Shown one piece after another: positions 1 to 9,519 of a stretch of 23,474 nt of DNA. The notes under the pieces were generated by a model. The model did no database searches, was not told where the DNA came from, and saw only the letters and a list, made by a program, of their open reading frames with translations. The position numbers were made by a program, and so were the translations under genes. The DNA is taken from NCBI GenBank assembly GCA_964463255.1, contig CAYXBC010000047.1:1-23474 (forward strand), in the 5' to 3' direction. The DNA comes from CAJBLF01 sp964463255. Lineage in GTDB: Bacteria; Patescibacteriota; Gracilibacteria; Absconditabacterales; Absconditicoccaceae. The first letter of the stretch is position 1; each line of letters starts with the position of its first letter.

Positions 1-40
1 GTATAGTACAATAGATTATAATAAGACAAAACCTTCATCC

Positions 41-205
41 ATCATCCATCATCCATTTATCCTCGCAGGGGAAAATCTAAAATCAATTATAGTCTATCAT
101 CCATCATCCATTTATCCTCGCAGGGGAAAATCCAAAATTAATTAAGGTCTATCATCCATCATCTATTTATCCTCGCAGGGGAAAATCTAAAATCAATTAT
201 AGTCC
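41..205. repeat. Three tandem copies of a 55-bp repeat
   Basis: Three near-identical 55-base units lie head to tail at 41-95, 96-150 and 151-205. Each begins with ATCATCCATC, carries CCTCGCAGGGGAAAATC in the middle and ends in GGTCT or AGTCT/C. The few differences are single bases. Bases 1-40 hold a partial ATCATCC run and a segment (ACAAAACCTTCATCC) that resembles the dispersed repeats at 16294-16418 and 19803-19914. The unit has no variable spacer, so it is not a CRISPR array. No gene is seen from 1 to 247. Confidence 0.9.
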
Positions 206-247
206 AACTATCATCTACATTTAATTTTAGTCATTTACTTTTAAAGT

Positions 248-871
248 TTGTCCTATAATCAAAAACATATTCTTATCCATGATGCTAAGACCGGCTATAA
301 TACCATTGCTGATCAATATCATGCCTACCACAAACACCTTGATAGCTTTGAAAAAGGTGTTTTTGTTAAATTTTTACCAAGAGATAAAGAACATCTTTCA
401 ATTATTGATCTCGGTGCTGGAGATGGGAGATTACATAAATTCCTTGCTCCTCTGAAACCTGCAAGATATGTCGCTTGCGATATCGCTGAACAGCTTTTAA
501 AAAAACACCCCGCTGGAAAAAATATAGAGAAAGTAGTATGTGATTTGGAAGATACCCTCCCCTTCGATGACGAATCTTTTGATCTTGCAACAAGCTTTTT
601 TGTCCTCGAACATATCGAAAATATAGATAATCTCTTTGGTGAACTCTATAGAATATTGAAATCGTGATGAGTATTGATTATCGGACATTTCATCCAGAGA
701 CGTGAATTCATCCGAAAAAAAGATAAAGATCAGTTTAGAATCAAATTTTTTAATCATAGAATACAGGACCTTGAAAAACTTCTGCAAAAGAATTTTTTTG
801 ATCTCCATGTGGTACCCATCCGTGAAGAAGGAAATACTCTAGGGCATATCATTGTTTGCAACAAATCATAG
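248..871 (+). CDS. Class I SAM-dependent methyltransferase
   Basis: A 207-residue Rossmann-fold methyltransferase of the Methyltransf_11/25 type. Motif I is IIDLGAGDGRL (about residues 55-65), the acidic motif II is near YVACDI, motif III is LPFDDESFDLATSFFVLEHI, and the post-motif strand is ILKSGGVLIIGHF, where both glycines are TGA codons (665-670). With the standard code the gene would break there. The substrate cannot be predicted. The proposed start is a TTG; no in-frame ATG lies upstream and a TAG closes the frame shortly before, so the start is uncertain. metG follows 72 bases later on the same strand. Confidence 0.85.
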
Positions 872-943
872 TCTTGAAAAAATAATCGCTTTGTATACAG
901 TATTGAGCAATCAATGCTGTTTTATTTTTTCTAGATACACGTG

Positions 944-2512
944 ATGAAAAAATTTCTTATCACAACTCCAATCTATTATCCCAATGGATATCCACATATC
1001 GGTCATGCATATAGCTCTTTTATTGCTGATTTCTATGCCAGGTACAAAAGATTGCTCGGCTATGAAGTAAAATTTTCCACTTGAAATGATGAAAATAGCC
1101 AAAAGATAGTCCAACAAGCAGAAGCTGAAGGTACAGATATTATGGTTTATCTGGATCATATGGCGAAGAAATGGGAAGATGTCCGACAACATCTCCAGAT
1201 TTCCTATACGGATTTTATCAGGACGACGCAATGACAGCATAAGGCCCTTGTCCAAGAAATGCTCCAAAAATCTTATGATACCTGAGATATCTATGAAGGC
1301 GAATATAAATGATATTATTGTATTGGCTGTGAAGGGTTCAAGACAGAAAAAGATCTGATTCAAAAAGATGGTGAACTCGTTTGTCCTGATCATCTCAAAA
1401 AACCTGATATCATCATAGAAAAAAATCGATTCTTCAAACTCAAAAATTACCAGAACAAGATAGAAGATCTTTATAGGAATCATCCTGATTTCGTTCTCCC
1501 TGAATATAGGTTCAACGAAATGAAATCATTCGTAAAATGAGGTTTGGAGGACTTCTCTGTCTCTAGAGAGACCAATAAATTTGGAATCCCGCTCCCCTTT
1601 GATCCTCAACAAGTGAGTTATGTCCGATATGATGCCTTATTTAATTATGTCACGGTCTCTAGAGATGCAGGTTTTCGAGCTCCTGATACTCAAATAGTCC
1701 ATATCCTAGGAAAAGATATCGTCAGGTTCCATTCTGTTTTTTGGCCTGCAATGCTTATGAGTGTAAACTATAGACTTCCTGATACAGAATTTGTAACAGG
1801 TTTCTTTACGGTAGATGGTCAGAAGATGAGCAAATCACTAGGAAATGTAATAGATCCTGTGAAAATTGTCGACGATTATGATAGAGATGCTGTTATATTC
1901 AATCTCCTTTATGATGTCCCTATCGGTGCAGATGGTGATTTCTCTGTGGAAAGATTAGCTAATCTGTATGAAAGTATGCTGATAGGATGACGAGGAAATT
2001 TGGTCAATAGAGTAACAAGTTTATGTAAGAAATATAGCATAACTAGCTGAAAATTTAATAAGCAGAAACGAGAGATATTCAAAGAGAATAATAATAGCAG
2101 ATTTGTTCAATATTTTGAGGATTGATGGGATGGTGCTAAGATAGATGATCACTATCTCAAAAAAGCTGATATTAAATGATATCTTGATGATTGGTATCAA
2201 CTGGTACAAAGATCCAATGAATATATCACTAGCGCTGAACCATGGATCAAATATAAAAATGAAGAGACCAAAGCTGAAGCACTCGCTGACTTACAATTTC
2301 TCCTCTATATTGTAAAAAATATTGCACTCTTTTCAGCTCCCATCTTGATCAATGGATTTAAAAAAATCCAAGCAATATTTGGTAATGAAGAATTTAGCAG
2401 TATAGATTCTACCATAAATAATGCAGATACTACCTTTAAAGTTATCTTTGATATGGAAGAATTTCCGGTAAATTTAAATCCAGTAATAATTTATAGTCCA
2501 ACAATCAAATAA
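944..2512 (+). CDS. metG: Methionyl-tRNA synthetase
   Basis: Charges tRNA-Met with methionine in the cytoplasm. The 522-residue protein has the class I signature PHIGHAY near the N-terminus, a zinc-knuckle-like cysteine region (YCIGCEGF and LVCPDH), and the KMSKS loop as GQKMSKSLGNVIDP. The C-terminal helical anticodon-binding domain follows, including the typical AEPWIKYK segment. Its length matches the short form without a C-terminal tRNA-binding domain. Many glycines are TGA, for example in STGNDEN and KGYYCIGC. The ATG at 944 is preceded by an in-frame GTG at 941; no Shine-Dalgarno sequence is visible. Confidence 0.96.
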
Positions 2513-2549
2513 TATTTGTATAACAATATTTGTATAAATACATGAAAGG

Positions 2550-2573
2550 TAGCTACGCTTGTAGCTATTTTTT
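2550..2573 (+). terminator. Rho-independent terminator after metG
   Basis: A perfect 7-bp stem (TAGCTAC / GTAGCTA) with a GCTT loop is followed by six T residues. It lies 37 bases after the metG stop and before the convergent permease gene. The orientation of the T-run favours the plus strand. Confidence 0.85.
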
Positions 2574-2608
2574 GTTGTCGCGTAGCATTTGGTAAGGTTT
2601 CGTCTATT

Positions 2609-3577
2609 TTACAACACAGCATTAAAAAAATATCCTAATATCATCATACATAGCCCCACTACTCCAAAAAATATTAGCAGCAGCTTCGTCTTCATAATTT
2701 TTTTGAGTATCAGAAATTCTGGTAAAGATAATCCGACTACAGCCATCATAAATGCTAATCATGTTCCTAATGGTATTCACTTAGCAATCAATGCTTGGAC
2801 GATAGGGATTACACTTGTGGCATTAGCATAGAAAGGAATCCCTACTATCACGGCAATAGGTACGGCAAAAGGATTGTTTTTGCTAATATATTGCTGGAAA
2901 AATCCTGTAGGTATAAATCCATGGATTGCTGCACCTACTCCTACTCATAGCAAAACATATGGGATAATTTTTACTGTAATATTTCGTGCTTCTTTGCTTA
3001 TTTCTTTGATCCTTTGTGAAAAGATTATATTCTTCTGTATTATTTCTATGGATTGACTTGCTCTTTTGACTTGAATAAAATCAGCGAGATATTTTTCCAA
3101 TCTCATTTTCCCTAATACCCATCATCCGAACATTCCCATCACTATACCGCTTATCATATAGATTGCGGTGACTTTGAGCCCAAAAATTCCCAGAAACATT
3201 GCTATAGCTACTTCATTTACTAGCGGTGAGGTAATAAGAAAAGCAAAAGTCACCCCTAGAGGTATGCCTGCTTTGAGAAATCCTACGAATAAGGGAATCG
3301 ATGAACAGGTACAAAAAGGAGTCACTGCGCCGAAAAGTGAGGCAAAAAGATATTCCAATCAGAATAATCTATTTCTTACAAGAAAATCTCTAATTTTTTC
3401 TATCGGTAGATATGAATTGAGTAAGGTCATAAGATTGGTGATTACCAGCAAGAGCAGAATAATCTTGATACTATCATATAGGAAAAAATTAAGCGCCTGC
3501 GCCATATGACTTGTAGTATCTAGATGTAAGACGCTTGAGATGAATCGGTTACTTATATATGCTATCCGCAGAAACAT
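2609..3577 (-). CDS. Permease of the PF03773 (ArsP / DUF318) family
   Basis: A 322-residue integral membrane protein with about eight hydrophobic segments. It carries the family hallmark FGAVTPFCTCSSIPLFVGF with its CxC pair, then AGIPLGVTFAFLITSPLVNEVA. The second half repeats the architecture (VGIPFYANATSVIPI). Relatives include ArsP, which exports trivalent organoarsenicals, and many uncharacterised permeases paired with a small thioredoxin. Glycines encoded by TGA occur at 3356-3358, 3119-3121 and near the C-terminus. It is the last gene of the ArsR-headed operon, 21 bases after the thioredoxin-like gene. The ATG at 3577 is chosen because a TAG lies three codons upstream. The substrate is unknown; a metalloid or thiol-linked compound is an inference from the neighbours. 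Confidence 0.88.
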
Positions 3578-3598
3578 GAGTCCATGCTATATAAAATA

Positions 3599-3919
3599 TT
3601 ATTTACTATCGCATCAACATCCTCAAGAACAGCATTCGTCTCCATCACCACATGATCATCATCCACAACATTCATGCGATGAAGATTGCTTGGTCAAAAT
3701 ATCTACCATTTCTTTGGCTTCTGGTACTCTTCCTGTGAAAATCACCTGTTCGTCTATCACTAACCCTGGCAAGGTCAAAATATTGTATTCCATTATCTCT
3801 TTCATCTCTTTAACTTTGATAATTTCACAGTCTAGTTCCATTTTTTTTGCTGCCTTCTCAACGGTTTTTTCTAAGAGTTTGCATTTGGGACATCATGTTC
3901 CGAGAATTTTGATAATCAT
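3599..3919 (-). CDS. Thioredoxin-like redox protein with cysteine-rich tail
   Basis: A 106-residue protein of the small 'redox-active disulfide protein 2' thioredoxin type (PF13192). The active site is GTGCPKC (Cys10, Cys13), the Gly before the first Cys being TGA, and the cis-Pro loop is LTLPGLVID (about 48-56). After the fold ends near residue 77 there is a tail with seven cysteines (84, 85, 90, 96, 97, 101, 103) alternating with glycines, several of them TGA. The tail resembles a metal-binding segment and is not part of the core family. Genes of this type often sit beside PF03773 permeases, as here, which suggests that it delivers reducing power or a metal(loid) to the permease. The short spacing supports cotranscription. 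Confidence 0.88.
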
Positions 3920-3996
3920 TATATGTATCTTAAAATTTAAAAATAGAAAAGTAGCTTCCCTATACTTAGGCATTTCTTATCAGTAGAAATATTTAT

Positions 3997-4209
3997 TTAT
4001 TTTTTTTTGCTTTTTACTTTGCAGGTATTGATTTTGAGCAAAGTATAGAGTCCACAAAATCCTGTTATACTCGTAATCAAAGCGAGTACTCCAACCACAT
4101 AGGCAATAATCTGTACTGTTCATTGCAACCAAAGATATCATCCTACTAATACTACAACAGCAATCACTAATCTAATCAAACGATCGTTCATTCATTCATT
4201 TGTTTTCAT
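3997..4209 (-). CDS. DUF2892 (YgaP-type) two-helix inner membrane protein
   Basis: A 70-residue protein that only appears when TGA is read as Gly. It starts MKTNEGMNDRLIRL, matching the usual DUF2892 start (MKxNxGxxDRxIR), has two hydrophobic helices (about 12-31 and 33-52), and ends with the family signature TGFCGLYTLLKINTCK. In E. coli YgaP the same module is the C-terminal half of a rhodanese protein; here the rhodanese is the separate gene just upstream. The ATG at 4209 is preferred over one at 4215 because it aligns with the family. The gene lies 28 bases after the rhodanese in the ArsR-headed operon. Confidence 0.88.
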
Positions 4210-4237
4210 GTTCATAAAGAAAAAAGAATAAAAGGTA

Positions 4238-4582
4238 TTATCTTTGTATAGTATACATAAGTATACCACCATCAATATTAATAATAGTATACTGAGGAAG
4301 TTGTGGTTTAAGCTGCATTTGCACGTATCCAGACGATCACCCAGAATGGCAGTATAGGCAAAAAACAGTACCTTCTGGATATATATTTCCTGTAAAAATT
4401 TCATTGGAAGCAGGAATAGCATCCTCTACGGGATGATTAATCATATCTACAAGTACCACCTTAATCCCTTGAGATTCTAAATGTTTTTTATTGGTAAAAT
4501 ACTGTGTCCGCGTCCATTTGTCGGTAGATTGTTTGCCACGTATATCACATGCGTCTGGCGAGTAAAGTGAAGAAATATCCAT
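4238..4582 (-). CDS. Rhodanese-like sulfurtransferase
   Basis: A 114-residue single-domain rhodanese. The central strand GTVFCLYC leads into the active-site loop CHSGGSSG (catalytic Cys78; Gly82 is TGA), and the C-terminal NIDGGI matches the rhodanese 'GG' motif. The loop lacks the arginine of the common CRxGxR form, so the substrate preference may differ. A second cysteine (Cys75) lies three residues before the catalytic one. The protein would carry sulfane sulfur as a persulfide. The ATG at 4582 is chosen; a TTG at 4612 would add ten mainly hydrophobic residues (LVSYFLIV), so a membrane or export signal cannot be excluded. It lies 36 bases after the DUF2202 gene and 28 before the DUF2892 gene. 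Confidence 0.8.
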
Positions 4583-4618
4583 TACTATCAAAAAATAAGA
4601 TACTAAAAACAATATATA

Positions 4619-5356
4619 CTATCTCCCATTTCTATTTCCCATTCAAGTAGATCCCCTCTCTTGTTGGGATGATATGATTGCTGTATATTCTGATGGAGAA
4701 ATATATTGTGGTGTATATGCTCCGCCATTATTATTTATGTTTTTTATATATGCACGGAGATGATTACGGGATCATTTATTGAGGTTATTATATACATTTA
4801 TAATGTTTGTATTACTCGTTTCCTTTATAAACACATTGAGATCTTTTATATCTAAATCTTCAATAGTAGCGCCTACTATCAATGCATCTAGGAGTGATGT
4901 ACTTCATTGAGCTACGAGATCAGTATAAAGTTTCTGCATAGTAGAAGATGCAAATATACCTATAGTGTCATCTATAACTGGATCTGCTATCCCATACATA
5001 GTCAAAAGTCATTTTACTGCATCTGTATGTGTCTGCTCGGATGCTACAATATTTGTGAATAGTTTATTTCCCCATAATGCTCCAAGCGTGGTATACACAT
5101 CTCTTGCTAGTTTTTCTTCTTCACGCATTTGGATGAGTCCAACTTTTTCTTGATCAGATATACCTCATGTAGATGCTGTATCTATTAATGTATTTACATC
5201 TAAGATATCGCTTGTATCTACCGTATATTCCGTAGTGGTGTCTTGCGTAACAACACTTTCGCTTTCCTTTGGTTGTGTGTTGGCACATCATCAGAGGAAC
5301 ACTAATCATATACTCAATACAGCAAACATAATAGTTTTTTTGTTGATAGATTTCAT
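4619..5356 (-). CDS. DUF2202 domain lipoprotein
   Basis: A 245-residue exported protein. Residues 1-24 form a lipoprotein signal peptide, with lipobox LGGC (Cys24); both lipobox glycines are consecutive TGA codons. The DUF2202 domain begins near residue 75 with MREEEKLARDVYTTL and continues through SEQTHTDAVKGLLTMYGI, VGATIEDLDIKDL and NKGSRNHLRAYI. These E, H and D residues resemble the ferritin-like four-helix metal-binding pattern reported for the family. The biochemical role is not established. It lies 25 bases after the polyferredoxin gene in the same operon, so it should act on the outer face of the membrane beside the redox components. Confidence 0.85.
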
Positions 5357-5381
5357 AGTAATGATGATAATGGAATAAAAA

Positions 5382-6515
5382 TTATTGTATAAGATAACGT
5401 TGGATAGTATTTCTAAAATCTTCGGTCTCCAAAATTTCTCAACTTATATTTTTGATATCATACGTAGTACCTATATCTTTTAGCTTCATTGTCTTTTTGA
5501 TATCCCCAGGAAGACCTAGCTCTTTTTGGAAGTATTCGAAAGGCACTTTGGTAGTGTTAATGACATATTGTAATGTATTGCTTCCTTTGATATTGGTCAC
5601 CTCAACTGCTCATTGTTCATTTACTATATTGGAGATAGGTTTTGTTTGCCATATAGGAGTCGATACTATGACTCAAAGTACTACAAAGAATATACCAACA
5701 ACTAGCCATAGAAAGGTTTGTTTTCTTATTTTCTTCCCCAATATATATATGTCTAAACTATTCTGGGGACAATCATTTACACATTCCATACAACTAATAC
5801 AATCGGGATGAGTAATTTGATCAGCAGTTTTTATTTTGAGATTTGCTGGACATGATTTCCTACATATATCACAAGATATACATGTCGCATTATCTCTTTT
5901 TAGCGTAAAGAAATTAAGTTTTTTTATTATCCCAAAGAACGCTCCCAATGGACACAGATATCTACACCATCGTCCCTTACTAAAAAATGCTGTAATCACT
6001 ACAAATGCTAATATAGCGTAAGCAAACATTAGCCCTTCAAATTCATTACCTAGATGAGAAAATGCTGAGAATGGATCGTAGGCATCAAATACCAAAGCAG
6101 TTTCTCTAAATGAGAAATATATTATGACCAATAATACTATATATTTTAGATATCTAAGATATTTGTCTACAATCTCAGGTAATTCTATATCTCTTTTGAT
6201 TCATAATTTTCTCCCCAATGATCTTATCCACTCACCTATAGCCCCAAATGGACAGAAAAACCCACAGAATACCCTTCCAAAGAATATCGTCAACAGGGTG
6301 AATATACCTAGTAGGATAAAATTGCTTCGATATAGTTTATTTATAAATTGTCCGCTAAATATATAGGTAAATATCCCTTCTAAAGCGCCAAATGGACAAT
6401 ATGCATGAATCGGCGATGCTTGCTCTATCCCAAATTTTTGATGAATAAATGCAAGAAAAAGGATTATCCCCAACACAATAATCTGTGAAATTGTACGAAT
6501 CTTTGGCTTATTCAT
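5382..6515 (-). CDS. NapH/NosR-like membrane polyferredoxin (4Fe-4S)
   Basis: A 377-residue membrane iron-sulfur protein. Three CPxG motifs follow membrane segments (YCPFG at 39-43, CGFFCPFG at 84-91, CRYLCPLG at 184-191), typical of the Fer4_5 family. Two soluble 4Fe-4S sites follow, with cysteines 212/215/218/222 and 239/242/245/249. After a last membrane helix (267-286) there is an outer domain of about 90 residues that I cannot assign. NapH, NosR and CcoG relatives move electrons across the inner membrane to periplasmic partners or help in metal maturation. The start is 8 bases after the ArsR stop, so the two are cotranscribed. Glycines at 105, 281 and 302 are TGA. Confidence 0.9.
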
Positions 6516-6523
6516 ATTTTTCT

Positions 6524-6817
6524 TTACATATTAAAAATATATTTTATATCAGATTGCAGGGAGCGATATCTTTTTTCCTCTAAAGCATAGAAAATTTTCT
6601 TTCATTCCCTTCTTGTCGTCAGTAATCATATATTTTTTAAAATATTGAGATGATGAGAAACCAGATTTTGTTTCAATGCTAAATTTTCAGTAATTGTACA
6701 TACACAAAGTTCTCATTCTTTATCAAGCACACATATTATTTGTAACCTATGTATTTGTGAAATTATACTGAGTATATGAGCAGATGATTCTATAGTATTA
6801 TTTTTGCAATTTTCCAT
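6524..6817 (-). CDS. ArsR/SmtB-family transcriptional regulator
   Basis: A 97-residue winged-helix repressor, visible only with UGA as Gly. ELCVC (Cys38, Cys40) matches the metal-sensing motif at the start of the recognition region of ArsR proteins. It is followed by LALKQNLVSHHLNILKNIGLL (helix-turn-helix) and TTRREGKKIFYAL (wing). Three glycines, including the one in ENLA...KNIGLL and the REGKK wing, are TGA. ArsR proteins dissociate from DNA on binding metal(loid)s, and some respond to persulfide or redox state. It heads the operon running down to 2609 and an inverted repeat lies 22 bases before its start, so autoregulation is likely. The inducer is unknown. Confidence 0.92.
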
Positions 6818-6838
6818 GACTACTAATAAAATAAACAT

Positions 6839-6854
6839 ATCAATATGTATTGAT
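6839..6854 (-). promoter_or_regulatory. Candidate ArsR operator / promoter
   Basis: ATCAATA and TATTGAT form a 7-bp inverted repeat with a 2-base spacer, ending 21 bases before the ArsR start codon. ArsR/SmtB operators are usually AT-rich imperfect palindromes with a 2-base centre, which this fits. On the minus strand a TTGATT (-35-like) lies about 16 bases upstream of TACATA inside the palindrome (-10-like), so a bound repressor would block the promoter. Confidence 0.45.
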
Positions 6855-6913
6855 GTGTTTACAAAAATCAAGCACTATATATTTTCATTATCTATGAGAT
6901 CTTTTTTTTCTCT

Positions 6914-7531
6914 TTATAAAAGAAATGTATATTTGGTGTTGTCTACAATTATTTCTTTAATTTCATCAACATTTATTTCCCAGGAAGTATCATCTTCTGG
7001 TGGTTGAATGTGTCATGCGGAATTGAGAATAAATTCTGGATGAATAAATACACAAGGACACTCATCATCGTCTTCTTCATCATATCAAAGATCAACTCAT
7101 CAAATCACTACTCACAAACAAGTTAGTGGAAGATCATGTTCGCCTAGAAATTTCAGTTTATCGATAACTAATCCTCTCTGCGCGAAATATCTCAATATAT
7201 TTATTTTGTCTTCTTCTCTTACCAAAGAAACTTCATCTTTCCATTTTCCATTCTCTCATGCATTTTTAAATTTGCTTAAATTGTTTTCCTCATCATTTCT
7301 TCTACCCATTGAATCATAAGAATAATTTAGCTCTTGTTCAAGCTTTTCAAGTCTATTCTTTTTTATTTCTAGAATACTATCCATCTCATTATTAATTTCT
7401 TTTATTTTAAATATGGTTATAAGGTCCTCCATTATATATGGATTTACTTCAATTTTTTGTGTATATAATGTTTCAGGAATATCATCCTGTCCGTCAAAAA
7501 TATCTTTATATTGTATAAATTTATTTTTCAT
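6914..7531 (-). CDS. Hypothetical acidic protein
   Basis: A 205-residue protein I do not recognise. Residues 1-90 are rich in Lys, Glu and Ile and contain a probable coiled coil (MDSILEIKKNRLEKLEQEL, about 50-68). The second half has a cluster LTCLGVVIGGVDLGYDEEDDDECPC with four TGA glycines, then VFIHPEFIL and an acidic C-terminus. There is no signal peptide or membrane helix. It lies between the MFS gene (50 bases upstream) and the ArsR gene (96 bases downstream), on the same strand. A TATAGG hexamer sits 8 bases before the ATG. Codon use, including TGA for Gly, is like its neighbours, so it is a real gene. Confidence 0.75.
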
Positions 7532-7581
7532 ATACTCTACCTATACTCAGAGAAATAAATTTTTATTACTATTTTTGTTTG

Positions 7582-8814
7582 CTATGCTTTTTGTACGTTT
7601 TCACTTATAAGTTCTTCTTTTTTCGTATTTACGCAGTAGAACATAATCATAATAATCACACCAATAGCGAATGCAAAGAGAAATGTTGCTTGCGGAGATA
7701 TCTTGTCCCAGAGTACTCAGAGTATATATCAACCGGGCAATGAGACTATTCCTATAGCGGTATGAAATACCCCCAAAGCCGTCCCCTTCTGTTTACCTGC
7801 CAAATCTACTACTAATGCCCTCTCCGTTCAATCTACGATAGCAAACACTACTCCAAACAGAATAAAGAAAACAATCACCCGTCCAATCTGTGTCATAAAT
7901 GCTAATCATAAGGTCACTACCAAGAACAGGCTATATGCAATCCAAAGCATTTTTTTTCTTCCTATACGATCAGAGATAATTCCCGCAGGCGCTGAAATCA
8001 ATGTATATACTCCATAAAACAAGACATAATATAAGATAGCCCTATGATCGCTTGCACCTACGCTTTTTGCTTTCAATAATAAGAATGCATATCCAAAATT
8101 CACTAATCCGAAAAGCGCTGAGATGAAAATGAAGGTCTTGAGATTTTTGGGAAGCATCTGGACTGATGCACGTAATGATGGTATCTCTATTTTCGGCTCT
8201 CTATGGTAATGTTCTCGATGCATCTCTTTTTTCATCTCTTTAGCCTCTTTTACGAAGAATATCGCTGCTACTGCAATCACTCCTGGTACGAAAGCAAAGA
8301 GGAAGAGATTCTGATATCCAAGATAGGGGAATAATGCCAATGCCAGAATCGCTCATAATACTGATCCTGTCCCATCCATTGCTCTCTGGATACCATATGC
8401 TTTGCCCATATACTCTGCTTGTGTACCATCAGCTACCAATGCGTCTCTCGGTGCATCCCTGAGTCATTTCCCTATCCTTTCTATCACTCTGAATACCAAT
8501 ACGGCCGGCCATGTCTTTGCCAAAGCAAATAAGGGTTTGGTAATAGTAGAAAAACTATATCCGATAATAACGAATATTTTCCTTTTTTTGAATTTATCCG
8601 ATAGATATCATGAAAATACCTTCAATAATGATGCCGTCGTATCCGCCGCCCCTTCTACAATTCCTATTACCGTCGCTCCTGCACCCAAGCTTGTAAGGAA
8701 TAATGGTATCAAAGGGAATACCATCTGAGAACTAAGATCTGTAAGTAGACTTACCAGGCCTAGCAGCAATACATTCCTAGAGATTCATTTGAAAAAATAT
8801 TTGAGATTTTTCAT
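7582..8814 (-). CDS. MFS transporter
   Basis: A 410-residue major facilitator with about twelve membrane helices. The N-terminal half has LLGLVSLLTDLSSQMVFPLIPLF, GYLSDKFKKRK (the loop 2-3 signature) and FRVIERIGKGLRDAPRDALVAD. A basic, His-rich loop between helices 6 and 7 (KEMKKEMHREHYHREPK) follows, then AGIISDRIGRKKML in loop 8-9. The pattern fits the drug/metabolite-efflux-like MFS_1 subfamily with the RDALVAD motif; the substrate is not predictable. The start is 14 bases after the PHP gene, so it belongs to the cysS operon. TGA encodes several glycines, for example in FSGYLSDK and IGKGLRD. Confidence 0.9.
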
Positions 8815-8828
8815 ATCACATGTCCTTA

Positions 8829-9497
8829 CTATATAAATCCTTTTTGTTCAAGGTAATCGAATCCTGCTTGTCTTAAATTGAAATCATTCAGAACATGCAA
8901 ATCACTATTTACGTACACTCATGCTTCCACCAAATCCATCAGTTTATTGAATTTTTCAATATCAATTCAATTCATATTCAGATATGAGCAATTCAATTCT
9001 ATTGGTATTTGATATCTATTCAAAATTTTTGCAAATTCTACAACATCAAAATCATCCGGAGTACCAGATAAACAAGGATGTCAGATGAATTTTATTTTTT
9101 CATGATATTTCTCAATGGCATTACTATATGCCTTAATCAAATTTTCTTTTGAGCCAGTATATACCTTATAATGTAATGATAGAATACAAAAATCAGATTC
9201 TCTTCAATCAATAGTAAAACAACAATTTCATTCTTCATCCAATAAATCTCATTCCACACCAAAAGATACCTCTACATCATTATGTACGTTTTTCCACCTC
9301 TTGATAGTACTTCTCCAATTCTTAAAAGCAAACTTATTTATATCCAAACTTGCCTGACTATGGTCCGTTATTACGATCTTCTTCAATCCGATTTTGCCGG
9401 CATACTGGACTATTTCATCGATAGTATTTAGTCCATCTGAATAATTGAGGCTATGTATATGATAATCCTCGTGGATCGTATTGAGCACTTTCACCAT
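8829..9497 (-). CDS. PHP-domain metal-dependent phosphoesterase
   Basis: A 222-residue PHP-superfamily protein. Metal-ligand motifs are DYHIHS (His13, His15), ITDHSQ (about 43-48), a Glu after SFGVE, KFIGHPC, IELNCS and VNSDLHVL near the C-terminus. It resembles the stand-alone histidinol-phosphatase / YcdX-like PHP proteins rather than the DNA polymerase domain. A phosphoester substrate is likely but not identifiable; without other histidine genes nearby, a HisK role is unsupported. It starts 22 bases after cysS and ends 14 before the MFS gene. Glycines in SFGVEG and DGRESD are partly TGA. Confidence 0.85.
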
Positions 9498-9519
9498 ACT
9501 AATTATATACGAATAAAAA

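Noticed and set aside
1..205. CRISPR array
   Set aside because: The segments between the matching parts are repeated too, so there are no unique spacers.
248..667. The methyltransferase and other genes as fragments or pseudogenes ended by TGA
   Set aside because: The frames continue past the TGA with intact family motifs, and this holds for most genes in the window, so it is recoding and not decay.
874..899. Promoter before metG (TTGAAA ... TATACA)
   Set aside because: The spacing of 14 bases is too short for a confident call and the gene may be cotranscribed with the methyltransferase.
911..1483. 190-residue minus-strand ORF opposite metG
   Set aside because: It is antisense to conserved MetRS sequence and shows no family motif.
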